Assembly: GCA_964547645.1 (NCBI GenBank)
Contig: CAZJOM010000026.1
Coordinates: forward strand, 1-47,536
Direction: 5' to 3'
Length of the DNA stretch: 47,536 bases
DNA from: SZUA-430 sp964547645
Lineage (GTDB): Bacteria > Pseudomonadota > Alphaproteobacteria > Micropepsales > Micropepsaceae
This document shows, in pieces, positions 1 through 7,669 of this stretch. The translations under genes were made by a program, and so were the position numbers. The notes below the pieces were generated by a model. It saw only the letters and a program-made list of their open reading frames with translations, was not told the DNA's origin and made no database searches. Each line of letters opens with the position of its first letter. Position 1 is the first letter of the stretch.

Positions 1-434
1 GTGAACTGCGTCACCTCCATGCCGTCGCACCAGACTTCCCAGCCCAGGCCCCAGGCGCCGAGCGTCGGGCTTTCCCAATCGTCTTCGACGAAGCGGATGT
101 CGTGTTCGTCCGGGTTGATGCCGAGTGCCTTCAACGAACCCAGATAGAGGTCGAGCACTTCCGGCGGCGACGGCTTCAGGATCACCTGGAACTGATAGTA
201 GCGCTGAAAGCGGTTCGGGTTGTCACCGTAGCGACCGTCCTTTGGGCGGCGCGAGGGTTGGACGTAGGCCGCCTTCCAGGGTTTGGGGCCGAGTGCGCGG
301 AGCGTCGTTGCGGGGTGGAACGTGCCCGCGCCCATTTCCATGTCGAACGGCTGCAAGAGGACGCAACCTTGATCCGCCCAATAATGCTGGAGCGTCAGGA
401 TCAGGCCTTGGAAAGAACGGTCGGGAGCGGTCAT
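1..434 (-). CDS. glyQ: Glycyl-tRNA synthetase alpha subunit, 5' part (runs off the left edge)
   Basis: This is the catalytic alpha subunit of the alpha2beta2 (bacterial-type) glycyl-tRNA synthetase, which charges tRNA-Gly in the cytoplasm. Only the first 144 codons are present; the family is usually about 290-310 residues, so roughly the C-terminal half and the beta subunit gene lie beyond the window. The translation begins MTAPDRSFQGLILTLQHYWA and contains the family's LLQPFDMEMGAGTFHP segment, PSRRPKDGRYGDNPNR, YYQFQVILKPSP, and HDIRFVEDDWESPTLGAWGL, all characteristic class II GlyRS alpha sequence. The start is the ATG complementary to 432-434. It is transcribed away from the HigBA pair. 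Identification is essentially certain from the motifs. Confidence 0.95.
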   Translation of the reverse strand, partial: MTAPDRSFQGLILTLQHYWADQGCVLLQPFDMEMGAGTFHPATTLRALGPKPWKAAYVQPSRRPKDGRYGDNPNRFQRYYQFQVILKPSPPEVLDLYLGSLKALGINPDEHDIRFVEDDWESPTLGAWGLGWEVWCDGMEVTQF

Positions 435-511
435 GGGTGCGCGCGTAGTTTGCGAGAGCGGCGGAAGCTAAAGAGCGGGCGGGAGGGGGTCAAGGCGAGC
501 GCGGCCGAGGG

Positions 512-814
512 TCAATTCGCGCCGCGCTGCCTTTCGAACTGAATTTTGAGCCGATGGCCGGTGGCCGCAGCGAATCGTTCCAGGGTTCGCGTGGAAGGCT
601 TGACCCGGCCGCTTTCCAAGCGGGCGACAACCGCTTGTGTCGTTCCCATACGTTTGGCGACCTGCTCTTGCGTGAGTTTGGCACGGGTGCGTGCGGCGAT
701 GAAGGCCTCGGCAACCGCATATTCCTCTTCGAGCGCGTCATAGGCGCGACGAAAGGTCGGGCTCTTGAGCCACTGCTTCGCCACTTCGGCGACGGGGATC
801 ATCTTTCTTTTCAT
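512..814 (-). CDS. higA: HigA-like antitoxin, XRE-family HTH regulator
   Basis: A 100-residue antitoxin and transcriptional autoregulator. Residues about 45-95 form a Cro/CI helix-turn-helix (LTQEQVAKRMGTTQAVVARL followed by ESGRVKPSTRTLERFAAATG). The N-terminal 40 residues (VAEVAKQWLKSPTFRRAYDA) resemble the short toxin-contacting arm found in HigA proteins encoded after their toxin. The start ATG overlaps the end of the toxin gene by 4 bases, the usual translational coupling for a toxin-first HigBA locus. It should neutralise the upstream toxin by direct binding and repress the shared promoter. Family is confidently assigned by the HTH and by the partner; activity is inferred. Confidence 0.88.
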   Translation of the reverse strand: MKRKMIPVAEVAKQWLKSPTFRRAYDALEEEYAVAEAFIAARTRAKLTQEQVAKRMGTTQAVVARLESGRVKPSTRTLERFAAATGHRLKIQFERQRGAN

Positions 815-1140
815 AGCACTTCCTTGGCGCGCTTCAGCGCTAGTTTGATTTCGTCGTTCGGCGTCTTCTGTGTCTTCTTGGCAAACACCCTGACAATCAC
901 CACACGCCTTCCTTTGGCGGTGATATAGAGGGCGCGGGCGACCCCATCCTTGCCCCGGAGGCGAATCTCCCAGAGCTTGCCCTCGACGTGTTTGACGTAG
1001 GGCTCGCGCATTACCTCAAGGCCATATGCTGCAATCAGCCCGGCGATACGCAAGAAGTCGGCGCGGATGTCGTCGGGTTGTTCATCCAACTCACCGCGAA
1101 CCGTGTCGTTGAGGAAGAAGACCGCCCATGGATCAGCCAT
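811..1140 (-). CDS. higB: HigB-like toxin, RelE/phage Gp49 superfamily
   Basis: A 109-residue toxin of the Gp49-like/RelE superfamily; related HigB proteins are ribosome-dependent mRNA endonucleases. Visible family hallmarks are KHVEGKLWEIRLRGKDGVAR, the beta-strand pair ALYITAKGRRVVIVRVFAKK, and the following TPNDEIKLALKRAKEV helix. The gene precedes its antitoxin and overlaps it by 4 bases, which is the reversed order typical of HigBA. The ATG at 1138-1140 lies just downstream of a good promoter (see 1146-1179). Nothing suggests inactivation: the frame is intact and length is normal for the family. Catalytic residues cannot be fixed without an alignment. Confidence 0.88.
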   Translation of the reverse strand: MADPWAVFFLNDTVRGELDEQPDDIRADFLRIAGLIAAYGLEVMREPYVKHVEGKLWEIRLRGKDGVARALYITAKGRRVVIVRVFAKKTQKTPNDEIKLALKRAKEVL

Positions 1141-1145
1141 AAGGC

Positions 1146-1179
1146 TCTATACCAAATTTGCAATATCGGCGCAATTGGT
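1146..1179 (-). promoter_or_regulatory. higBA promoter with overlapping inverted repeat
   Basis: Read on the minus strand, TTGCGC (1174-1169) and TATAGA (1151-1146) are separated by exactly 17 bases, a good sigma-70-type promoter ending about 6 bases before the toxin start codon. An imperfect inverted repeat, ACCAAATTTGC (1151-1161) and GCGCAATTGGT (1169-1179), 8 of 11 positions matching, covers both promoter elements. This is where an autorepressing HigA would be expected to bind. The transcript would be nearly leaderless. Promoter is read directly; operator role is inferred. Confidence 0.5.
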
Positions 1180-1181
1180 GC

Positions 1182-1418
1182 CTATTTGTAGGGACAACCC
1201 GGCTTGCCGCAGTTCTTTTGCTGGCTCGGGGCGGAATAGGTGCCGCAGGTCGGGCACTTGGTCATTTCTTCGGTGGCGATGGGTTTCTTCGCGCTGCCTT
1301 TGGTGGCGCGGCGCATGGCGGCGTCGAACTCTTCGCGCAGGCGGACGATGCGGCCTTTGACGCCGAAGTAGATGAGCGCGCCGATGAGGCCAAGGATGAG
1401 GAGCGTGCCGAGTCCCAT
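1182..1418 (-). CDS. Small membrane-anchored protein with C-terminal Cys motifs (PP0621-like)
   Basis: A 78-residue protein: one N-terminal membrane helix (residues 1-20, LGTLLILGLIGALIYFGVKG), a charged linker (RIVRLREEFDAAMRRATKGS), then a C-terminal cysteine cluster KCPTCGTYSAPSQQKNCGKP ending GCPYK. The layout of one membrane helix, a basic linker and a short C-terminal zinc-ribbon-like module matches the PP0621 family of unknown function. C-x2-C plus two later cysteines could bind a metal. It sits 6 bases after sppA on the same strand, so it is probably co-transcribed with that membrane protease. Family assignment is from memory of the architecture and is moderately sure; no function is known. 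Confidence 0.7.
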   Translation of the reverse strand: MGLGTLLILGLIGALIYFGVKGRIVRLREEFDAAMRRATKGSAKKPIATEEMTKCPTCGTYSAPSQQKNCGKPGCPYK

Positions 1419-1424
1419 GCGCGA

Positions 1425-2279
1425 TTATAGTCCGAAGCGGGACCAGAGCGCACGCTCTTCGACGGCGGCGAGCAGGCTGCCGGCCCAGTCGGCGCGGGGT
1501 TCGATGTCCGCGCGGCTGTTGAACGCGTCGAGGCCGAACCAGGAGCGGCGCGGGGTAATGACGTGGAATTCCACCTTGTCGCCGAATTTCTGGCGGCAGA
1601 TCGTGCGCAGGTCGCCAAGGCCGTCGATCAGGCCCATGTCCTTGGCCTTCGCGCCGGTCCAGAAGGCGCCGGAGAAGAGATCGGCTTCGTCGCCCTTCAG
1701 CTTCTCAGGGCGGCGGTCGCGGACCATTTGCTTGAAGCTCTCGTGGACCTCGCGTTGCAGGTCTTCGAGATGGGCGGCGTCTTTCGGATCTTCGGGTTTG
1801 AAGGGATCCAGCATCGCCTTGCGGTCGCCCGCGTGATGCACGCGACGCTCGACGCCGATCTTTTCGATCAGCTTGTCGAAGCCGAAGCCGGCGGAGACGA
1901 CGCCGATGGAACCGACGATCGAGTTCGGGTGGGCGTAGATCTCGTCCCCCGCGAGCGCAAGCATGTAGCCGCCGGAGGCCGCAACGTCTTCGGCGAAGGT
2001 CAGGACCTTCACGCCCTTTTCCTTGGCGAGCGCACGGACGCGGTCATGGATCAGGGCCGCCTGAACAGGCGAGCCGCCGGGCGAGTTAATGACAATGGCC
2101 ACCGCCGCGACCGAGTTGTCGGCGAAGAGCTTCGCGATGGGCAAGGCAACCGTGGCCAGAGCGAGGCCTTTGCGGAAGCCCGTCGACATGCCGATGGCGC
2201 CGCTGAGGCGAAGGACCGCGACCACCGGTGGGGTGGTTCCGCCGATGCGGCGCCAGATTCGTTTGATCCAGTCGATCAT
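1425..2279 (-). CDS. sppA: Signal peptide peptidase SppA-type serine protease (S49)
   Basis: A 284-residue S49 peptidase of the short, single-domain type. It is expected to sit at the inner membrane and degrade released signal peptides or damaged membrane proteins. The crotonase-like core is clear: INSPGGSP (residues 65-71), the nucleophile in AASGGYMLA (Ser102), NSIVGSIGVV, and the general base Lys154 in GDRKAMLDPF. The Ser-Lys spacing of 52 residues equals that of the short Bacillus-type SppA, whereas the long E. coli form has the two residues in separate repeats. There is no clear long N-terminal membrane helix, only a short amphipathic start (MIDWIKRIWRRIGG), so membrane association may be peripheral. 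The PP0621-like gene follows by 6 bases. Confidence 0.92.
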   Translation of the reverse strand: MIDWIKRIWRRIGGTTPPVVAVLRLSGAIGMSTGFRKGLALATVALPIAKLFADNSVAAVAIVINSPGGSPVQAALIHDRVRALAKEKGVKVLTFAEDVAASGGYMLALAGDEIYAHPNSIVGSIGVVSAGFGFDKLIEKIGVERRVHHAGDRKAMLDPFKPEDPKDAAHLEDLQREVHESFKQMVRDRRPEKLKGDEADLFSGAFWTGAKAKDMGLIDGLGDLRTICRQKFGDKVEFHVITPRRSWFGLDAFNSRADIEPRADWAGSLLAAVEERALWSRFGL

Positions 2280-2286
2280 GATGGTT

Positions 2287-3063
2287 CTATCTAATCAGCG
2301 CTTGGCCCTGCCGCAAGACGGCTTCGGCCTCAAGCGCGGGCTTTCCCGCGGCTGTGTGGAGGACAAGTCCTGCGTGCAGTTGCAGCGGCGCGTTCGAGTT
2401 CATTCGTGTACGGATGATTAGGCGCTTCGCCGGTTCGCCCGGTTTGGGCCAGAGAGGCACGACCTCTACCCCCTTCCCTTCCGGTGCGAGCGCCGTCAGC
2501 GCGAGAGCGAGTTGATCGGGCGGCAGGATCGCCGTTAGCGTTCCTTTCGGGCGTACGAGCGCGCGGGCGAAGCGGAGCCACGCGACGAGTTCGCTTGTAT
2601 GGGCTGAGGTTGCGGCCGCTTTCGATGGCAACGGCGCGCGGGTGCTGCGCGCGTCGTGAAAAGGCGGGTTGGTGAGGACGTGGTGGAAGCGTTGGCGTGC
2701 GATCGTGCGCGGGCGCTTCAACACGTCGGCGACGATGACTTCCATCGTTGCTTTGTTGCGCGCTGCGTTGGCGCGGGCGAGGTCGGCGAGGCCTTCGTCG
2801 ATCTCGACCGCCGTCAGGTGCAGGCCCTTCACGCGCGCGGCCAGACACAGGGACGCGGTGGCGACGCCCGCGCCCAGATCGCAGACGTGCTCGCGCGGGC
2901 GGGCGGGGATGGCGGCCGCCAGCGTCACCGAATCCATCCCGGCGCGGAATCCTTCTGCCGGTTGCCAGACCTGCACCAGGCCACCGAGGAACGCGTCGTC
3001 GGTCAGCGGGGTTGCGGCGTTTGGACGCTGATCAGCGTTTGAGTTCGTCACCGAGACCTGCAT
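2287..3063 (-). CDS. TrmN6-like SAM-dependent adenine-N6 methyltransferase
   Basis: A 258-residue class I methyltransferase of the YfiC/TrmN6 group, which methylates N6 of A37 in tRNA1(Val). The SAM-binding motif I is CDLGAGVATASLCLA, the acidic ribose-binding residue is in AVEIDEGLADLA, and the amino-methylase motif IV is TNPPFHDAR (NPPF), the signature of N6-adenine or N5-glutamine methylation. The family N-terminal element LTDDAFLGGLVQVWQPAEGF is present. The start ATG at 3063 makes the gene overlap DUF2007 by 32 bases, which suggests co-translation. The tRNA substrate is inferred from family; another structured RNA substrate is possible. Confidence 0.82.
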   Translation of the reverse strand: MQVSVTNSNADQRPNAATPLTDDAFLGGLVQVWQPAEGFRAGMDSVTLAAAIPARPREHVCDLGAGVATASLCLAARVKGLHLTAVEIDEGLADLARANAARNKATMEVIVADVLKRPRTIARQRFHHVLTNPPFHDARSTRAPLPSKAAATSAHTSELVAWLRFARALVRPKGTLTAILPPDQLALALTALAPEGKGVEVVPLWPKPGEPAKRLIIRTRMNSNAPLQLHAGLVLHTAAGKPALEAEAVLRQGQALIR

Positions 3064-3253
3064 CCTTCAGCAGCCACTTGGCGCGCTGAAGATTGACGTC
3101 ATCAACCATCAAGCGGCGTTGGATCATCGCGGCGCTGCCATCCATCACGCTGGCGTGCTCATCGAGGTTGATCACGCGGATGTTCTCCGCGCTCAACAAA
3201 GCACGAACGAAACTGATTAACACGATGTCGTTCGTGCGGAGCAGTTCAACCAT
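3032..3253 (-). CDS. DUF2007 domain protein (putative signal-transducing protein)
   Basis: A 73-residue protein made of a single DUF2007 domain: MVELLRTNDIVLISFVRALL, then SAENIRVINLDEH and the C-terminal RRLMVDDVNLQRAKWLL. The fold in this family resembles small PII-like ferredoxin-type modules and is annotated as putative signal transduction, with no proven role. The GAGGTG Shine-Dalgarno a few bases before the ATG supports the start. The coding sequence overlaps the following methyltransferase by 32 bases. In many Alphaproteobacteria this gene sits between a TrmN6-like methyltransferase and the polyprenyl synthase, as it does here. Confidence 0.85.
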   Translation of the reverse strand: MVELLRTNDIVLISFVRALLSAENIRVINLDEHASVMDGSAAMIQRRLMVDDVNLQRAKWLLKDAGLGDELKR

Positions 3254-3288
3254 TTGAACACCTCACAGAAGCGTGGCGGCGTGTACTC

Positions 3289-3326
3289 TTGACCTGCATT
3301 TAGGACGGTTCCTATTTTGAGCGCAA
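3289..3326. promoter_or_regulatory. Overlapping face-to-face promoters for DUF2007 and polyprenyl synthase
   Basis: Plus strand: TTGACC (3289-3294), 17 bases, CTATTT (3312-3317). Minus strand: TTGCGC (3326-3321), 17 bases, CTAAAT (3303-3298). Both spacings are optimal and the two elements interlock in under 40 bp, so RNA polymerase should not be able to occupy both at once. If the plus promoter is used, its -10 overlaps the TTG at 3317, which argues that translation of the synthase begins further in. Read by eye; no transcription data. Confidence 0.4.
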
Positions 3327-4387
3327 ACTGGCGGTCGGCGAGCCACCAAAACGGGAGCTTCAGAGCTTTGCGCGGAGTCCAATCGTTGCTGAAGGGCGGA
3401 CCGAAGCCGACGGGCGCGGTCGAGCGACTGTTCAAACTCGTCGAAACCGATCTGGCGCACGTCAACGCATTGATCCTGGAGCGCATGCGCTCCGAGGTGC
3501 CGCTGATCCCGGAGCTTGCGGGGCATCTGATCAATTCGGGCGGCAAGCGGCTTCGGCCGATGCTCACGCTCGCGGCCGCACAGCTGTGCGGCTATCAGGG
3601 GCTTGCGCATATTCGGCTGGCGACCGCGGTCGAGTTCATTCATACGGCGACGCTGCTGCACGACGACGTGGTGGACGAGAGCGAGCTTCGGCGCGGCAAG
3701 GCCGCCGCGCATGTGATCTGGGGCAACTCGCCCAGCGTTCTTGTCGGCGACTTTTTGTTCTCGCGATCGTTCCAGTTGATGGTGGAGACGGGCAGCCTGC
3801 GCGTGCTCAGCATTCTCTCGAATGCGTCGGCGGTGATTGCCGAGGGCGAGGTGATGCAGCTCTCCACGCAAGGCAATATCGGCGTCAGCGAAGACACCTA
3901 TCTGAAGATCATCGCGGCGAAGACGGCGGCGCTGTTCGCGGCTGCGGCGGAGTCGGGTGCGGTGATCGCGCAGACCGACAGTCTTCGCGAGGCGGCGCTG
4001 AAGCTCTATGGGCACAATCTCGGCATCGCGTTTCAGCTCGTCGATGACGCGCTCGACTATTCGGGGCGCGAGGCAATGATGGGCAAAGCCGTCGGCGACG
4101 ATTTCCGCGAGGGCAAGCTCACGCTGCCGGTGATCCTGGCGCTGGCGCATGCGAACACCGACGAGGCCGAGTTTTGGCGGCGCACGATGGGGCAGCGGCA
4201 ACAGACCGACGCGGACCTCACCCATGCGATCCACCTGATCGAGAAACACCACGCGATCACGACCACGCTGACGAAAGCGCGCACATATACCGACGAAGCC
4301 TGCCGCGCGCTCAATGTGTTCCCGGATAGCCCGATGCGGCGCGCTCTGGTCGACCTCGCGGAGTTCTGTGTTAGCCGGGCTTATTGA
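3317..4387 (+). CDS. ispB: Octaprenyl/polyprenyl diphosphate synthase (ubiquinone side chain)
   Basis: A trans-polyprenyl diphosphate synthase that elongates farnesyl diphosphate with isopentenyl units to make the quinone side chain. Family motifs: GGKRLRPML, the first aspartate-rich motif LLHDDVVDESELRRG (DDxxD-type), GEVMQLS, and the second motif FQLVDDALDYSG followed by KAVGDDFREGKLTLPVIL. The C terminus (SPMRRALVDLAEFCVSRAY) is typical. Start is uncertain: TTG 3317 has an AGGA upstream, but it overlaps a candidate -10 element; TTG 3368, preceded by GGGAG and giving 339 residues, fits the family length better. Chain length (C50 versus C40 or C45) cannot be read from sequence by eye. Confidence 0.92.
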   Translation: MSANWRSASHQNGSFRALRGVQSLLKGGPKPTGAVERLFKLVETDLAHVNALILERMRSEVPLIPELAGHLINSGGKRLRPMLTLAAAQLCGYQGLAHIRLATAVEFIHTATLLHDDVVDESELRRGKAAAHVIWGNSPSVLVGDFLFSRSFQLMVETGSLRVLSILSNASAVIAEGEVMQLSTQGNIGVSEDTYLKIIAAKTAALFAAAAESGAVIAQTDSLREAALKLYGHNLGIAFQLVDDALDYSGREAMMGKAVGDDFREGKLTLPVILALAHANTDEAEFWRRTMGQRQQTDADLTHAIHLIEKHHAITTTLTKARTYTDEACRALNVFPDSPMRRALVDLAEFCVSRAY

Positions 4388-4599
4388 CTGCAGCCTTTGT
4401 CCCTTGCCGGCGCGGTAAAATGTGACCGCGCGATCGCGAAGGGACTACGCGAGTCAGCCTCAGATTGGGCGAAGGCAGGCGTTAAACCTACAATTCTCGT
4501 GCGTCTGAGAAACAGCATGGGCCGGCGTTCCGCGACGCCGACATGAATGGGGATCGGGCGCCGCCAGCTTCGCGGCACCCAACCGATGGCGCCCACACG

Positions 4600-5073
4600 C
4601 TAGCGCACGTAAACGCGAACTTGCGCACCTTGGCCAAAGCCGCCAAAGCGGTCGTCGTGACGGCGGCCGTCACCAAACCGCACGCCGGCCACCGACTTGT
4701 ACACGAACGAAATCGAGCGAATGTCGCGGCGATGCCCCTGCAGATCGATCGCACGTGTGCACTGACCAGCGCCGATCACGGCGCGGACGTACAAGTCCTG
4801 TCGACCGCCATTCGCGAACCGTATGTCAGCGTCGAGCAAACGAATCGGCTGCCTGTAAACGCAGATCATGACCTGTCGGCTACGATCGTTGCCGCGAACC
4901 TGGATCGTGTCGCGCTCTACGCGAAAGCTCACGTCGCGCGCGCCCACTAGTTGCCAGGCGACTTGTCGGGCGTGCGGGAAGCTGGCGGGACTCGGCTGAA
5001 AGGGTTGTGCAATGGCCGTCGATGCAAGGGTCGTTGCGAGTACGGCGCCGGCGAGTGCGAGTTTAAGGGTCAT
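4600..5073 (-). CDS. Secreted protein of unknown function
   Basis: A 157-residue protein with a clean Sec signal peptide (MTLKLALAGAVLATTLASTA, cleavage likely after AIA-Q). The mature part begins with a W-x-L-x-G-A-R-D-V-S-F segment and contains repeated R-x-I-Q/D-L strands: VERDTIQVRGNDRSRQVMIC, RQPIRLLDADIRFANGG, DLYVRAVIGAGQCTRAIDL, DIRSISFVYKSVAG. Two cysteines could form a disulfide. The tail is Gly/Arg/Phe rich (RFGDGRRHDDRFGGFGQG). The pattern resembles small periplasmic beta-sandwich proteins (DUF2541-type), but I cannot make a firm family call. It is transcribed divergently from the MacAB-like operon, so a functional link to efflux is possible but unproven. Confidence 0.7.
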   Translation of the reverse strand: MTLKLALAGAVLATTLASTAIAQPFQPSPASFPHARQVAWQLVGARDVSFRVERDTIQVRGNDRSRQVMICVYRQPIRLLDADIRFANGGRQDLYVRAVIGAGQCTRAIDLQGHRRDIRSISFVYKSVAGVRFGDGRRHDDRFGGFGQGAQVRVYVR

Positions 5074-5456
5074 GAGACGCTCCTATCTGCATTCGGTTCG
5101 ACCGCAACGGCCGACCTTCAATGAACGAGCGGGAGTTTGACGCCGCCTTGCTGAATGCGTCGGGAACAGACCGTTCACGGCAGGTTCAGCCCTGTCACCG
5201 GAAATTGAGCGCCATCGGCCAATTGGCCGGCGAATCCGCTGCGGCAATGCCCGGCGTTCACCACGTACGAGGTGAAATTTTGGACACACTCTCGACAGAT
5301 CACGGCCATCGCCCACATCAGGGTTCAGTTGCCGACGGCTCGACGCGAGACGATGATTTACCTCAAACGACGTCGCTTCGGCACGGCGTACGCGATCGGC
5401 ATATGATGATGCGCTCTTCTAGGTGGCGCTATGGCGACAACCCTTCGGCGTGGCGA
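5074..5456. other. 383-bp divergent intergenic region, no convincing gene
   Basis: This stretch separates the divergent secreted-protein gene and the MacA-like gene. An open frame in phase with the adaptor extends back to 5121, but its translation (rich in His, Arg, Ser, Asp with no hydrophobic pattern) does not look like protein, and the membrane anchor of the adaptor begins only after 5457. I see no clear -35/-10 pair, RNA gene or repeat; promoters for both flanking units must lie here. Confidence 0.5.
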
Positions 5457-6974
5457 ATGACCAGAAATTTGCGAAATCGAGCATTGCTGGCTATCGGCGC
5501 GGCCGCGTCGGTTGCGCTGCTGCTTTGGTACGCGTTCGCGGGCGCGGCAGGCGGCGACGGTCTCTATGAAACCAAACCGGTCGACAAAGGAACGATCGAA
5601 CGGGCGGTTTCTGCGTCGGGGCCGGTGAATGCGGTCGTCACCGTGCTCGTCGGCACGCAAGTGTCGGGACAGGTCGCGGTGCTGGATGTCGATTTCAATG
5701 CCAAAGTCAAAAAAGGTCAGCGGCTGGCGCTGATCGATCCGCAGAGCTTTCAATCGCGCGTCTCGCAGGCGGAAAGCGATGTCGCCGCTTCGCGCACGCA
5801 GCTGTCGCTGCAAACGGCGAACCTCGCGCGGGCGGACGCTCAATTGGTCAAGGAACAGCGCGCGCTCGAACGGCTACAAACACTGCTCGCCAAGGGGTTC
5901 ACCTCGACCGCACAGATGGACGCGCAAAAGGCGGTGATCGCCTCGGCACAAGCCGACGTTTCGGTTGCCAAAGCCCAGGTCGACAACGCTCGAGCACAGA
6001 TCGCGGCACGGGAAGCGGCGCTCTCCCAAGCCAAGATCGACCTCTCGCGCACTGAGATATTCTCCCCGATCGATGGCATCGTGATCGAACGCAATGTCGA
6101 TCGCGGTCAAACGGTCGCGGCGAGCCTCCAAGCGCCCACCTTGTTCAAGATAGCGCAGGACCTGTCGCAAATTCAGATCGAGGCGCAAGTCGACGAAGCC
6201 GACATCGGCAGCGTGAAGGAAGGCCAACCCGTGACATTCACCGTGGGCAGCTATGCCCAGCGCGAATTTCGCGGTCGCGTCGCCCAAGTGCGCGTAGGCG
6301 GGCTTAACCAGCAGAGCGTGGTAACCTACACGGTGGTCGTGTCAGCCCCGAACGCGGGACTTGAACTTCTGCCGGGCATGACCGCAAGCGTGATGATCCA
6401 AACCGGTCGCCGCGACAACGTACTGCGTTTGCCGAATGAGGCTGTCCGCTTCAAGCCGCCGGCATCGCTGCAATCGTCCGTTTCCACCAATACCGCCGCG
6501 AACCAGGGCACCGCCCGTCGCGAAGAAACCATCGTGGACCTGACGCAGGCACTAAGCCTGACACCAGACCAACAGACCGCGCTTCGCACGGCGCTCGAGG
6601 ACCGTATGCGTCGCAGGGGCACTGGCGCGCGCCGGCAAACAGACGGCGAAAACGCGGTTGGCCCAGACACAACGAACGACGGAGTCGGTCGGCGCACGGG
6701 GGCAGGTTTCGGCGGACAGGTTGGTCGAGGCTTCGATCAAATAATCACTCAGACACTGGAGCCGACACTTTCGGCGGATCAAAAGAGCAAGCTCGCCGCG
6801 TGGCAGAACGCTCGCGCGAGCAGCAAACGCGCGCAGGTTTGGGTCATGAACGGGTCCCGACCGATGCCGGTTCGTGTGACGCTCGGGATCGCGGACGACC
6901 GGTTCACCGAAGTCGTCGGCGGGTTGAAGCTGGGCGACGCGGTCGTCACGCGTTACGTCGAACCCGGCTCATGA
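5457..6974 (+). CDS. MacA-like periplasmic adaptor with an inserted LTxxQ-containing domain
   Basis: A membrane fusion protein for a MacB-type ABC exporter; it should link the inner-membrane permease to an outer-membrane channel. In the 505-residue frame from ATG 5457 there is an N-terminal membrane anchor (ALLAIGAAASVALLLWYAFA), a first barrel-sandwich half (VLVGTQVSGQVAVLDVDFNA), a coiled-coil hairpin (about residues 90-190), the second half (IFSPIDGIVIERNVDRGQTV), a beta-barrel, then a membrane-proximal domain ending MPVRVTLGIADDRFTEVVGG. Between the barrel and the last domain (about residues 335-458) lies an extra segment with SLTPDQQTALRTALEDRM and TLSADQKSKLAAW, reminiscent of LTxxQ repeats of Spy/CpxP. 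Start: ATG 5457 chosen because the membrane anchor begins there; ATG 5403 is an alternative. It overlaps the ATPase by ATGA. Confidence 0.85.
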   Translation: MTRNLRNRALLAIGAAASVALLLWYAFAGAAGGDGLYETKPVDKGTIERAVSASGPVNAVVTVLVGTQVSGQVAVLDVDFNAKVKKGQRLALIDPQSFQSRVSQAESDVAASRTQLSLQTANLARADAQLVKEQRALERLQTLLAKGFTSTAQMDAQKAVIASAQADVSVAKAQVDNARAQIAAREAALSQAKIDLSRTEIFSPIDGIVIERNVDRGQTVAASLQAPTLFKIAQDLSQIQIEAQVDEADIGSVKEGQPVTFTVGSYAQREFRGRVAQVRVGGLNQQSVVTYTVVVSAPNAGLELLPGMTASVMIQTGRRDNVLRLPNEAVRFKPPASLQSSVSTNTAANQGTARREETIVDLTQALSLTPDQQTALRTALEDRMRRRGTGARRQTDGENAVGPDTTNDGVGRRTGAGFGGQVGRGFDQIITQTLEPTLSADQKSKLAAWQNARASSKRAQVWVMNGSRPMPVRVTLGIADDRFTEVVGGLKLGDAVVTRYVEPGS

Positions 6975-7669
6975 AACCGCAACTGCCACTCGTCGAGTGC
7001 GAAGGCGTGACGAAGCTCTATCGCATGGGCGGACAGGAAGTTGCGGCCGTCCGGGACGTAACGCTCAGGATCAGTGAAGGCGAATACGTCGCCGTGATGG
7101 GCCCATCCGGGTCTGGCAAGTCGACGTTTATGAATTTGTTGGGTGCGCTCGACGTTCCCACACAAGGGCGCATCAGCATCGCAGGCAAGGCACTGAACGG
7201 GCTTGACGGCGACGGCCTGGCAGCGTTGCGCAACAAGACGATTGGCTTCGTATTTCAGCAATTCAATCTGCTTGCGCGAACCACCGCGCTTGCAAACGTG
7301 ATGCTGCCTCTTGCCTATGGCAGCCTTTCGAACGATGCCGCCGTAGCCAAGGCGCGCGCTACGCTCACTCGTGTCGGCCTCGCCGACCGCATGGAGCATA
7401 AACCCACGGAACTGTCCGGCGGACAGCAACAGCGCGTGGCGATTGCGCGTGCCCTCGTCAACGACCCGAAGCTTCTGCTCGCAGATGAACCCACCGGCGC
7501 TCTCGACAGCACGACCTCCGATGAGATTATGCGCTTGTTCGACGACTTTAACCGCATCGGCCTCACGATCGTTTTGATTACGCACGACCCCGACGTTGCT
7601 GCGCAGGCGCGACGGCAAATCCGCTTCAAGGACGGGCGCATTGTTTCCGACACGGGCGGTGCGGCATGA
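6971..7669 (+). CDS. MacB-type ABC transporter ATP-binding protein
   Basis: A 232-residue ATPase of the LolD/MacB/FtsE group. Walker A is GPSGSGKST, the Q-loop is in GFVFQQFNLLART, the ABC signature is LSGGQQQRVAIARAL, Walker B is LLLADEPTGALD, and the switch histidine is in LITHDPDVA. The ATG overlaps the adaptor stop (ATGA), and its own stop overlaps the permease start in the same way, so the three genes are translationally coupled. Unlike E. coli MacB, the nucleotide-binding and membrane domains are separate polypeptides. Substrate cannot be read from sequence; family members export macrolides, peptides, siderophores or lipoprotein-like ligands. Confidence 0.93.
   Translation: MKPQLPLVECEGVTKLYRMGGQEVAAVRDVTLRISEGEYVAVMGPSGSGKSTFMNLLGALDVPTQGRISIAGKALNGLDGDGLAALRNKTIGFVFQQFNLLARTTALANVMLPLAYGSLSNDAAVAKARATLTRVGLADRMEHKPTELSGGQQQRVAIARALVNDPKLLLADEPTGALDSTTSDEIMRLFDDFNRIGLTIVLITHDPDVAAQARRQIRFKDGRIVSDTGGAA

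Noticed and set aside
5121..5456. In-frame N-terminal extension of the MacA-like adaptor (112 residues)
   Set aside because: The translation is rich in His, Arg, Ser and Asp without any structural pattern, and the membrane anchor expected at the N terminus of an adaptor begins only after 5457.
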